From Membranihabitans marinus (GTDB lineage Bacteria; Bacteroidota; Bacteroidia; Chitinophagales; Saprospiraceae): a DNA stretch of 64,000 nt. Shown here piece after piece: positions 34,862 through 42,548 of this stretch. The stretch lies in assembly GCF_019802045.1 (NCBI RefSeq), contig NZ_JAHVHU010000007.1, forward strand, positions 62,001 through 126,000. The letters run 5' to 3'. Below the pieces are notes generated by a model. The model did no database searches. It was not told the origin of the DNA and worked only from the letters and a program-made list of their open reading frames with translations. Each line of letters opens with the position of its first letter. The first letter of the stretch is position 1. The position numbers were made by a program, and so were the translations under genes.

Positions 34862-35434
34862 ATGTTAAATATACGTTCTACAACAAAAATCAAAGATTGC
34901 ATAGGCACAAAACACGGGAAAAAATCTGGTGTGCGGGAGACTTCAAAAATCAAACACGTATGGATGTGGATCTTCTTTGTGATGGGTTTATTATCATATA
35001 CGCAAAATGGAACTGCCCAGGAAGTTCAGGTCATTCTGAGCTATGACACCGTCTACATGGGGAATGTATTGGGCGTCCAATTTACTATGAAAAACTGGCA
35101 AGGCGATTTATCAAATCCCGATTTCGGAGAGTTTGCAGTGGTTGGCGGCCCGCAGATCAGCTCATCGATGTCCTATTCCGGTGGACAGCGTACATCTACA
35201 AAATCCATTCTTTTTTACCTCAAACCGCCCGACCGGGCAGGAATTTATCAGCTTCCGGAACAATCCTTTCAGGCAGATGGCGAGGAAGTTATTACGGAAA
35301 CGCAAGCCATAACTGTCCTGGAGAACCCAGACCAACTGGAGCAAAATCCTGCCATAAAAAAACAACCTTCGCGATCATTTAATAAAGAATACAAAAGGAG
35401 CCCACCCCCGCGGGGTCAGCGCCAACGCTTTTAA
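34862..35434 (+). CDS. short BatD-like exported protein (N-terminal BatD domain only)
   Basis: The 190-residue product contains a membrane/signal segment at ~35-52. An Ig-like region follows, matching the start of BatD proteins: 'SYDTVYMGNVLGVQFTMKNW', 'PDFGEFAVVGGPQISSSMSY', 'SILFYLKPPDRAGIYQLPEQSFQADG'. Full BatD proteins of the aerotolerance operon are usually ~550-600 residues with several such domains and a C-terminal helix; here the protein stops after one domain and a basic Pro/Arg tail. No BatA/B/C genes are nearby. Translation might start at the Met near 34964, just before the hydrophobic segment. Role unknown. Confidence 0.65.
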   Translation: MLNIRSTTKIKDCIGTKHGKKSGVRETSKIKHVWMWIFFVMGLLSYTQNGTAQEVQVILSYDTVYMGNVLGVQFTMKNWQGDLSNPDFGEFAVVGGPQISSSMSYSGGQRTSTKSILFYLKPPDRAGIYQLPEQSFQADGEEVITETQAITVLENPDQLEQNPAIKKQPSRSFNKEYKRSPPPRGQRQRF

Positions 35435-35443
35435 ACACAAGAC

Positions 35444-35947
35444 ATGAAACAAAAATATCTTTGGATAACAGAACTCATATGGTGGGTTGGTTCCCTGATA
35501 ATTGGCGTGGCGATCATATGGCCTTATTACCCGAAGCTGATTGTAAAAGTGCCCTTTCTGATACCCAATATAGTATTGGTCATACTCATGATACAATGCT
35601 TTCGACTGACTCTTTTTTTGAAACGATCGCCTTTCCCGGCACATCCTTGGACCATATACATGTCCTCGTTTGCGTTTATCCCCATATGCATTTATGTAGT
35701 CAATCAATACAGTCAAATGTCCCAGTTTTTTGAATCATCATCCTGGATGCATTCTTTTTCATATTTACTTACTCTTTCAGAAAAAAGCACGCTGGCCGTG
35801 TACATTCGTACGGAATTCACTCTGGTTGCTGTGGTTGCATTTATTTCGGGTATTTCATTTTCAGGTCGAATGATTCTGACTTCCTGGCGATTTTTGGGGA
35901 ATCGAACACACAAACCGAGTCGACAAAACCAGATGAGCACAAAATAA
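35444..35947 (+). CDS. small integral membrane protein (hypothetical)
   Basis: This 167-residue protein has about four predicted membrane helices (near 8-26, 37-55, 70-88 and 118-140) and a positively charged C-terminal tail ('HKPSRQNQ'). No family is recognised. It starts 9 nt after the stop of the BatD-like gene and ends at a terminator hairpin, so it is the last gene of that small operon. Confidence 0.65.
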   Translation: MKQKYLWITELIWWVGSLIIGVAIIWPYYPKLIVKVPFLIPNIVLVILMIQCFRLTLFLKRSPFPAHPWTIYMSSFAFIPICIYVVNQYSQMSQFFESSSWMHSFSYLLTLSEKSTLAVYIRTEFTLVAVVAFISGISFSGRMILTSWRFLGNRTHKPSRQNQMSTK

Positions 35948-35979
35948 AAGCCATTTCGCTCGTTTGCAAAATGGCTTTT
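35946..35979. terminator. bidirectional terminator between convergent genes (copy 1 of a repeated 3' unit)
   Basis: AAAAGCCATTT (35946-35956) pairs perfectly with AAATGGCTTTT (35969-35979), an 11-bp stem with a 12-nt loop, T-rich on both sides. It overlaps the stop of the plus-strand membrane protein. A near-identical copy is found at 36462-36491, after the paralogous gene. Confidence 0.8.
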
Positions 35980-35998
35980 GGCATGAAAAGATTTTTTT

Positions 35999-36343
35999 TT
36001 AGCTCTTAGAATTCAACCTGAACTGCACTTTGATGTGAATAATACGGTTCACTTCCAGGTCTTTGACATTGATCTTATGGTAATTCATTCGTTCTTTGAT
36101 AAACTCATCCAGTTTATTGCTTCGCGCATCTGTCTTAAGCACAACCAGTTCATCATCGGTGGTTATAAAAAAAGAAATACGGACACTCTGATCCAGCGTA
36201 GTTTGGAGCGTTGGATTTTTCAGTAACTTCACAACGACACTACGAAGTTTAGCATTGGGATCCTCAAGTGGTTTGGTAGTGGAGATCTGGTGAATGGATG
36301 TAATTAATAGTAATACAATTGCAATGTGCTTAAACAGTTTCAT
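35999..36343 (-). CDS. small secreted protein, paralogue A
   Basis: This 114-residue protein has a signal peptide (hydrophobic ~6-18). The C-terminal half ('VRISFFITTDDELVVLKTDARSNKLDEFIKERMNYHKINV') has the layout of a family of small exported Flavobacteriia-type proteins that resembles a TonB C-terminal-like fold: beta-strand, 'd.i.Vl', helix, 'Y.ip..'. It is about half identical to the protein encoded at 36524-36862. Function unknown; possibly a periplasmic stress or envelope protein. Confidence 0.75.
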   Translation of the reverse strand: MKLFKHIAIVLLLITSIHQISTTKPLEDPNAKLRSVVVKLLKNPTLQTTLDQSVRISFFITTDDELVVLKTDARSNKLDEFIKERMNYHKINVKDLEVNRIIHIKVQFRLNSKS

Positions 36344-36461
36344 GGTGTTACTTTTGGCGGGTTATTAAAATAATTCGTTTAGCTTAACAAGGCTTAAATA
36401 TATATTAAATAACGCCTTTTAGATTGTACAAATGCGACTTTCTTTATGATCATCAAAAAAT

Positions 36462-36491
36462 AAGCCATTTCACTCGTTTGCAAAATGGCTT
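36462..36491. terminator. terminator hairpin downstream of paralogue B (copy 2)
   Basis: AAGCCATTT (36462-36470) pairs with AAATGGCTT (36483-36491). The minus strand continues ATTTTTTG, so it ends the paralogue B transcript. The hairpin and the adjoining GGCATGAAAAGATTT are almost identical to copy 1 at 35946-35995. Confidence 0.75.
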
Positions 36492-36523
36492 AAGGCATGA
36501 AAAGATTTAGTCTTACAATCTTA

Positions 36524-36862
36524 TTATTCCTCCAAGGCAAAGTGCACTTTCATGTGAAAAATACGATTCACCTCCAGGTCTTTTATATTAATTTTCTGGT
36601 AGTTAATCCGGTCTTTAATAAACTTATCCAAGGGCTTTGTACGAGCATCCGTCTTAAGAACCACCAATTTTTCATCGTCGGTGACGAAAAATGAGATGCG
36701 CACATGTTCATCTACTGACTGACCAATGTTTGGTTTGCTCAACAATTTGGTAATACTGATTCTCAATTCGGAATTTGGATCGTCCAGTGACTTAGCATGA
36801 GAGGAGTGAGTTGTTAGCGCAATGAATATCAGCACCATTGCAAATGCATTTAAAAATTTCAT
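36524..36862 (-). CDS. small secreted protein, paralogue B
   Basis: From the ATG at 36862 this is a 112-residue protein with a signal peptide ending 'SSHAKS'. It aligns over its whole length with paralogue A ('VRISFFVTDDEKLVVLKTDARTKPLDKFIKDRINYQKINI'). An in-frame start at 36919 would add 19 polar residues before the signal and is unlikely. The two genes are in tandem on the minus strand, each ended by the same terminator sequence, so they arose by duplication of a gene-plus-terminator unit. Confidence 0.75.
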   Translation of the reverse strand: MKFLNAFAMVLIFIALTTHSSHAKSLDDPNSELRISITKLLSKPNIGQSVDEHVRISFFVTDDEKLVVLKTDARTKPLDKFIKDRINYQKINIKDLEVNRIFHMKVHFALEE

Positions 36863-37443
36863 AGCTGGTAGATTTTGGTGAGTAATTATATTATTTTTTG
36901 TTTCCACATTATTGAACATCTATATTCCGGATTCATCTTTTGTACATCTTTGAAATTTAGTTTGTATTATAGTGACGGTTGAAAATACGAAAATGTTGCT
37001 AGAGCACTTCATATTCTTACTAAAAAGGGGTGATTTTTGGACGAAAGGGGAAAAACACCCGACGAATGACCTGATTACACTTTAAATCGCAACGATATAT
37101 TTGGACTATTTCGACTTTGCCAAACTAATTACTAGGTATTTAAGATAATCTTCTCCAAAATACCCGGTTAATCCAGAATGTTTATCCCTAGTGCTGACAC
37201 TGTCATCTTATAATAACAATTAATTTTGATTATGCTAGTCCTTCGCTGAAGGAAAAATAAGAACTTCAAATCGTTGTCCATACTCCCCCGCTAACGCTAG
37301 AGTGGGACCCGGTAGGGATTGTGATGAAAACGAATAATCCAAGACTGTGAGTTACCATCCATAAAGTAGCCCATCCATGCCACATTATAAACAGGTTGTT
37401 ATATCTTCATACCTTCAATCATTTTGAGGAATCTTAATATTAG
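36863..37443. other. 581-bp intergenic region with no supported gene
   Basis: It holds the promoters of the divergent paralogue B and PH-domain genes, but no clean element is visible. A small hairpin (TCCTTC 37239-37244 with GAAGGA 37248-37253) and a GC-rich patch near 37290-37320 are the only structured parts. No ORF with recognisable features is present. Confidence 0.4.
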
Positions 37444-38001
37444 ATGCACATGAATGACACTATCCAGGAAGAGCAATCCCGGCCATTTTACAATGAATGG
37501 GTTGACATAAATCAACTACCAATTGCCGAAGACTCAGAATTCGTGGGCCTAGAACCGGAATATCTATATGTCCGGTTAAGTAATATTCTAATCACCACCA
37601 TTCTCGGTGGCCTTGTATTGGCCATTTTTGTTTTTCTTTCGGCTTTTACTTTCTCCGTAAAGTTTATGGTTTTACTGGGATTTGTCCTTTTAATGGCATT
37701 CTGGGGTTTGCTGACTTATCTGGAGTTTCATCAACGGGGGTACGCGATCCGAAGTCAGGATGTGGCCTACCGCAGCGGATATATTTTCAGACAGAGACAA
37801 TTTTTACCCTTCAGGCGGGTGCAGCACTGCAAGATTACCGAAGGATTAATTGAGCGGCTTTTCAATTTTTCGACGGTGATCATATCGGCCGCCGGTGACG
37901 ACATTGTCGTCCATGGTCTCCGACCGGAAGAGGCTCAGAAGTTGCAACAATTTGTCAATGAGAAAGTAGATGAGTTGACGAAAGAAATGCACTATGGATA
38001 A
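37444..38001 (+). CDS. PH-domain (bPH2) membrane protein, YdbS-like
   Basis: This 185-residue protein has two central membrane helices (~50-70 and ~75-95) and then the bacterial PH domain of the YdbS/YdbT group ('GYAIRSQDVAYRSGYIFRQRQFLPFRRVQHCKITEGLIERLF'), ending 'LVI...A..D..V.GL'. Met1 or Met3 may be the start. It overlaps the next gene by 8 nt, in the conserved YdbS-YdbT order. The pair is membrane-associated; its function is not established, although in Bacillus it protects against exported bacteriocin-like agents. Confidence 0.87.
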   Translation: MHMNDTIQEEQSRPFYNEWVDINQLPIAEDSEFVGLEPEYLYVRLSNILITTILGGLVLAIFVFLSAFTFSVKFMVLLGFVLLMAFWGLLTYLEFHQRGYAIRSQDVAYRSGYIFRQRQFLPFRRVQHCKITEGLIERLFNFSTVIISAAGDDIVVHGLRPEEAQKLQQFVNEKVDELTKEMHYG

Positions 38002-39526
38002 AATTACCTGGTCCACACTGGCTCCGCCGGCTATGATGATCAAAATCATCATGGCTATCCGGAGTTATGCATTGATAATTCTTTACTTTGCTTACCGCAC
38101 CTATCAGCGGTTTGACAACATCTCCATATTCAACAGTTTTGATCTTTTTCTGGATTTTTTATTAAATATCCTGCCCGGTATCCTGATCATCATATCAGGA
38201 ATCATGGAATATAAGAAATTCCGCTACCGACTGGACCGGGAACAGTTCCATATCAACCGAGGATGGCTGCGTCGTGAAAAAAAGAGCATTCCCATCGACA
38301 AAATCCAATCTGTCCAGATCGAGCAAAACTGGCTTTATCGTCTACTAAATGTTTATCTGGTAAAGATCGACACCATCGGAGAAGACCAAGTAGAAGTAGA
38401 AATTGGCGGCGTGTGGGAAAATGATGCCCTGGAACTAAAGCACACTATTCAAAAAATCAAAAAAGAAGATCCATTCGGTACTGTTCAAGAGGAGATACCG
38501 GAAGGATCTGCGACTAAAATCGATTTCTCCTATGCACTGACCAACAAACAGGTTTCGAAATATGCTTTTACAGAAAACATGCTCTGGTTTTTACTTCCTT
38601 TTTCGCTCTCTATGGTGGTATTGTTTCAACTTTACCATTCAGCTGAAATGGAAAAGCTTTCCTGGCAGTTAGTGATCGATCTGGTTTTCGGGAATTTTGA
38701 CCCGGCAGCAGGAAGCTCCATGCATCAGGACCACGTTTCAATTAATTACGTCATTCTATATGGATTGTTATTAGCCACATTCTCCAGCGGTATGTTCTTT
38801 TTAAATAAGATAACCGGACTTTTTAATTACCGAATGATTCTTCAAAATAAAGAGATACACATCCAACGGGGTCTGATCAATAAGTTCGAAACCATCATTC
38901 CTCAGCGTAAAATTCAATTTACGACCTGGTATACTAATCTTATTCGGCGTAAACTCGGTATTTTCACGCTGGCTTATAAATACGCCGGAGGAAGAAAAAC
39001 ACTGGGCTCAGATGCCATCGTTCCTTTCTTTGACCCACACATGGCTTTCAAGCTCAACCAACCTTATTTTCCTGTGGTTCCCGGAGAGCCATTTCACACA
39101 GCGACCATTGCAAGCGTGTATATCTGGAGGAATTATCTTTATCTAAAGCTTCCGCTGTCTGTCTTTATTATCGGCGTCTGTTACTGGATTCATCCGTGGT
39201 TGTTTTATGGGTCTTTCGGGGTTTTGGCCTACTTTTGGATATACAATGTCCTGTTTGTAAAAAACTTTAAGATCGAGTTGCATCAAGAATATTTTATCAT
39301 CCATCAAGGAGTTTGGGGCCGACGACACACCCTGGTCCGATGGGAAAAACTTCAAAAAATAGATGTGCGCCAAACACCTTATCAACGAAGGAATGGGTAT
39401 GCCCACCTCCACCTGAATACCGCTTCCTCCAATCTGACGATTCCTTATCTGGATCTAACTATGGCAGAGGAAATTTTGAATTATGGGCTGTACAAAACGG
39501 AGATCAGCAAACAATTTCTTTTTTAA
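37994..39526 (+). CDS. PH-domain (bPH2) membrane protein, YdbT-like
   Basis: This 510-residue protein has paired membrane helices near 20-35 and 50-70, again near 195-215 and 250-270, and near 375-415. Three bPH2 segments lie between or after them: 'YRLDREQFHINRGWLRREKKSIPIDKIQSVQIEQNWLYRLLNV'-type after the first pair, 'HIQRGLINKFETIIPQRKIQFTTWYT' after the second, and 'FIIHQGVWGRRHTLVRWEKLQKIDV' at the end. This is the YdbT layout. It overlaps the YdbS-like gene by 8 nt, so translation is coupled. The ATG at 37994 lies within the end of the upstream gene. Confidence 0.87.
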   Translation: MDKITWSTLAPPAMMIKIIMAIRSYALIILYFAYRTYQRFDNISIFNSFDLFLDFLLNILPGILIIISGIMEYKKFRYRLDREQFHINRGWLRREKKSIPIDKIQSVQIEQNWLYRLLNVYLVKIDTIGEDQVEVEIGGVWENDALELKHTIQKIKKEDPFGTVQEEIPEGSATKIDFSYALTNKQVSKYAFTENMLWFLLPFSLSMVVLFQLYHSAEMEKLSWQLVIDLVFGNFDPAAGSSMHQDHVSINYVILYGLLLATFSSGMFFLNKITGLFNYRMILQNKEIHIQRGLINKFETIIPQRKIQFTTWYTNLIRRKLGIFTLAYKYAGGRKTLGSDAIVPFFDPHMAFKLNQPYFPVVPGEPFHTATIASVYIWRNYLYLKLPLSVFIIGVCYWIHPWLFYGSFGVLAYFWIYNVLFVKNFKIELHQEYFIIHQGVWGRRHTLVRWEKLQKIDVRQTPYQRRNGYAHLHLNTASSNLTIPYLDLTMAEEILNYGLYKTEISKQFLF

Positions 39527-39650
39527 CCACCGATAATCAACGCCAGGTAGGTAAATCAAAAGCCATGAGCTTTGCGGGTTAAATTCCATAAACTTCCTCA
39601 ATCCTACCCAAAGGGATGTTTTTACTAATTTTCTTTTTTCTCGTAGCTCC

Positions 39651-39677
39651 AGTAACAAATTCGGACAGCTGTACGTC
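39651..39677 (+). promoter_or_regulatory. candidate ECF-type promoter of the sigma factor operon
   Basis: AGTAAC (39651-39656) and CGTC (39674-39677) are separated by 17 bp, matching the general ECF pattern (TG/AG-TAAC, about 16-17 bp, CGTC) known for SigX/SigM-like sigmas. Transcription would start near 39683, only about 5 nt before the sigma start codon, so the message would be nearly leaderless. It suggests autoregulation. Confidence 0.45.
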
Positions 39678-39688
39678 TAAGAATTACC

Positions 39689-40174
39689 ATGACGCCTACT
39701 GAGTATAATGAATGTGTGGATGACCATGCCGATCAATTGTTCCGATATTGTACCGGTCTGACCCGTAATCGAACTGATGCGGATGACTTGGTGCAGACCG
39801 CATTCGCCAAGCTCTGGGAAAACCGGAAAGATCTTGAAAAGAAAGTTGCAAAATCGTGGCTTTACAGAACTGCTTATCGGTCTATGGTCGATGAATATCG
39901 TAAAACAAAAAGAAATCAGGAGTACCGAAATCGTCAGGAAGAACAAGCCACTGAATTTCAAAGCTCCATCGAAGATAAAGACTTGATCCGGAAAGCACTT
40001 GATGTATTAACCGATGAGCAAAAAAATTTAATTCTGCTTCGGGATTACGAGGGATATTCCTACAAGGAGCTTTGTGACATCACAGAGATGTCCATGTCAA
40101 ATGTAAAAACAACCTTGTTTCGGTCTCGAAAAAAGTTGAAAGAAAAATTGCTGGAACTGGACTTTAAAATTTAA
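39689..40174 (+). CDS. ECF-family RNA polymerase sigma factor
   Basis: This 161-residue sigma-70 family protein has region 2 ('DADDLVQTAFAKLWENR', 'AKSWLYRTAYRSMVDEYRK') and region 4 ('LTDEQKNLILLRDYEGYSYKELCDITEMSMSNVKTTLFRSRKKLKEKL'-type helix-turn-helix, quoted in parts). The size is typical of ECF sigmas. It is the first of three closely packed genes: 6 nt to the anti-sigma gene, then an outer-membrane protein. The family is secure; the stress signal is unknown. Confidence 0.93.
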   Translation: MTPTEYNECVDDHADQLFRYCTGLTRNRTDADDLVQTAFAKLWENRKDLEKKVAKSWLYRTAYRSMVDEYRKTKRNQEYRNRQEEQATEFQSSIEDKDLIRKALDVLTDEQKNLILLRDYEGYSYKELCDITEMSMSNVKTTLFRSRKKLKEKLLELDFKI

Positions 40175-40180
40175 CGAAAG

Positions 40181-41227
40181 ATGAAATTCAATATAAATAA
40201 TTACGAAGAAGCCGCTCTGGACTTTCTGGACGGCAACCTGGACCCAAATGATGAACGCCTGTTTGAAGATTTTCTGGATCAACATCCAGAAATAAAAATG
40301 GAAGTAGAAGGATTGGAACACATTATATTGGTGCCGGATCTGACCATGCAGTATCCCACCAAATCAGAGCTTTACCGCAAAGAAACTCCGCTTATGGTTC
40401 CGTTCTGGAATTTTCGGCGTCTGGCAGCAGCAGCGGCAGTATTGGTCCTGGTTTCTGCGACCGGATTGTTTATCTGGAAATCATCCCATTCTAACTCACC
40501 TTCATTAACAACAAATGCACCCATACGACCCCAGACCACTGAAGAAAGAACACCTGAGACAATCACCAGTTTACCAGTGCCGGAAGCTTCGTCTGACTTA
40601 AAAACAGACATCTCAAAAAGTTCGGAACCAGAGCAACCAGAAAGTACTGAACATTCGGATCCGGGCGTCATGGCTTTGGAAGAATCCCTTGCAGTACAAC
40701 CGGGCACCTCTTTTTCTGCTCCGGCATTGGCTTCTGGGACAAACACCACCCCGCGCATCGGCGCCAGATCGCAAAACATACACCCAATCATGAAAGATTC
40801 CTCCGGACCAATCCCAATTCCCAACGGCTCAGACCTCGCCCACGGAATCGACCCCGACGGAGTAACCTCACCGATGCTTCCAGGACCAGTAGTTAGCGGG
40901 ATCAACCCCTTATTGCCCCCGGTTTCCATCCCTAATTCTTCGGATGAAAACCAACGTAAGATTGCGGAGATTGACCTAAATACCAGCGTGCTCCAAGAAC
41001 GTCAGACCAATACAGTGGCTTACCTTCCTGCAAAGGAACACTTGATCAGCATGCCTTTGGATGACCCGGCCCGTCCTACGCCGGCAGTAGCACAAAAAGA
41101 AACTATCCAAACATTTAAGATTCATATTCCAGGGAAGTTTTTATCGGAAACCTGGGGCGATGTGAGCATGGCTCAATTCAAGAAAAAGCTTTTACCCGAA
41201 TTTATAAAAAATCAACTAAACCTATAA
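40181..41227 (+). CDS. membrane anti-sigma factor-like protein without zinc motif
   Basis: The 348-residue protein has a short acidic cytosolic N-terminus ('YEEAALDFLDGNLDPNDERLFEDFLDQHPE'), which resembles the anti-sigma helical start but has no His-x3-Cys-x2-Cys zinc signature. One membrane helix lies near residues 78-94. A long periplasmic region rich in Ser, Thr, Pro and Glu (about 100-300) follows, then a short globular end. The layout and the position after an ECF sigma gene (6-nt gap) point to an anti-sigma factor. The sequence itself does not prove it. Confidence 0.65.
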   Translation: MKFNINNYEEAALDFLDGNLDPNDERLFEDFLDQHPEIKMEVEGLEHIILVPDLTMQYPTKSELYRKETPLMVPFWNFRRLAAAAAVLVLVSATGLFIWKSSHSNSPSLTTNAPIRPQTTEERTPETITSLPVPEASSDLKTDISKSSEPEQPESTEHSDPGVMALEESLAVQPGTSFSAPALASGTNTTPRIGARSQNIHPIMKDSSGPIPIPNGSDLAHGIDPDGVTSPMLPGPVVSGINPLLPPVSIPNSSDENQRKIAEIDLNTSVLQERQTNTVAYLPAKEHLISMPLDDPARPTPAVAQKETIQTFKIHIPGKFLSETWGDVSMAQFKKKLLPEFIKNQLNL

Positions 41228-41229
41228 CT

Positions 41230-42300
41230 ATGAAAAATTGGAAATTTATCACGACTATCATACTCGCTGTGCTCTTTGCTGGCCTGGTGTCTTCTTATGG
41301 ACAGGGCACCGTACCTAAGAACGAAACCGACAGTACCCGGATCAAAATGGAGCAGAAGCAGCAAGAACTTGAAGAATTGGCCCAGGAAATTGCAGAGTTG
41401 GCGGAAAAAATGAGCCAAAAAGCATCAAAAGAAATTGAAAAGGAAGTTTCAAGAGAACTCAAAGAGGCCCTTAGAGAAGTCAAGAAGGGTATGGAGGAAA
41501 TGAAACGGGAAATGGAAAAAGAATGGAATAAGGAAAACGGTCAAAATGAGCAGGAGAAAAAGGTGGAGATCGAGATTGAAGAAGAGGAAATTGAGCGGGA
41601 AGATAATAACTGGGGGGAAGTACTTGATGGACTGGACATTAAGTTCAACAAAAAGAAAGACAAGCTCAAAAATGTCAAGACCCGATGGTTTTTGTTTGAT
41701 CTTGGATTTGCCAGTTATATCGCACCGGAAGCCTTGCCTGAAATCAATGGCGTGAATCCCATGGAGCCAGATATCATCAACAGCGTGAGCTGGCGTCTTC
41801 ATGTCCTTAATCAACGAATCAACCTCGTTAATCACAACCTTAACCTGATCTATGGCGCGGGATTTTCATTTAACTTTTATGGATTCTCCAATCCAAGTAC
41901 CCTGGATGTAGCCAGTCCGCAAGTTAATTTCACGTTACCAGATGCCACCCAGGTGTCTTACAAGAAAAACCACTTGCGAGCATCCTATTTACATTTTCCA
42001 TTGATGCTTAACATTGAGACCAATCCCTATCAAAAAAGCAAAAGTTTTCACATCAATGCCGGGGTGTACGGAAATGTGCTTCTTGGTGGTAAAACCGCTC
42101 AAAAAACCAATAATCAAAAGATCAAAATCAAAGACAAGTACAATCTGGAGAATTTCCAATATGGATTATTGGCCCAGCTGGGCTATGGTCCGATCACCTT
42201 CTACGGGACTTACGGGCTCAATGAATTGTTCAAGCCCGAAAAGGACAATGGATACCGGGTGCACCCGATTACTTTTGGCGTGAAGGTGTTACCATTTTAA
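41230..42300 (+). CDS. outer-membrane beta-barrel protein with N-terminal coiled coil
   Basis: This 356-residue protein has a signal peptide ('LFAGLVSSYGQG'). A very long charged coiled-coil segment follows (residues ~38-130, Glu/Lys-rich heptads such as 'QQELEELAQEIAELAEKM'), then an outer-membrane beta-barrel of the PorT/OMP_b-brl kind ('FLFDLGFASYIAPE', 'LIYGAGFSFNFYGFSN', 'GLLAQLGYGPITFYGTYGL'), ending in 'VKVLPF'. Only 2 nt separate it from the anti-sigma gene. The coiled coil might span the periplasm. It could be the effector or sensor of the ECF system. Confidence 0.75.
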   Translation: MKNWKFITTIILAVLFAGLVSSYGQGTVPKNETDSTRIKMEQKQQELEELAQEIAELAEKMSQKASKEIEKEVSRELKEALREVKKGMEEMKREMEKEWNKENGQNEQEKKVEIEIEEEEIEREDNNWGEVLDGLDIKFNKKKDKLKNVKTRWFLFDLGFASYIAPEALPEINGVNPMEPDIINSVSWRLHVLNQRINLVNHNLNLIYGAGFSFNFYGFSNPSTLDVASPQVNFTLPDATQVSYKKNHLRASYLHFPLMLNIETNPYQKSKSFHINAGVYGNVLLGGKTAQKTNNQKIKIKDKYNLENFQYGLLAQLGYGPITFYGTYGLNELFKPEKDNGYRVHPITFGVKVLPF

Positions 42301-42315
42301 CTGATTTCGGGTGTG

Positions 42316-42428
42316 TGACGCTTGCCGAAGAGGAGGTGCGGCGGGAGCGTCCCACACCTTCCAACATGCTGGCGAGTGACACTTGCTGAGTGGGGTGTGC
42401 AGGAGGGAGCGTCCCACAACTTCCAACA
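42316..42428. repeat. two tandem REP-like units (about 51 bp each, 61-bp period)
   Basis: Unit 1 (42316-42366) and unit 2 (42377-42428) share TGAC.CTTGC at the left and GGGAGCGTCCCACA.CTTCCAACA at the right. In unit 1 TGTGTGACGCT and AGCGTCCCACA are inverted (GACGCT 42317-42322 with AGCGTC 42346-42351), so each unit can fold. They occupy the gap between convergent genes, the usual home of REP/BIME-type sequences. Copy number outside the window cannot be seen. Confidence 0.55.
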
Positions 42429-42548
42429 CCCTGATTAGGGGGCTGGCGGAAGAGGATCGTGTTTTTCACCTGAAAGCCCAGGTAATTTACATAGGTGACA
42501 AACCGGTGTGCCTTCCCTCAGTCATAACAGATCACTGTGAATTCTATA

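Noticed and set aside
37239-37253. Short hairpin near a GC-rich patch in the 37-kb gap considered as a terminator
   Set aside because: No T-tract on either strand at the right side and no gene end nearby.
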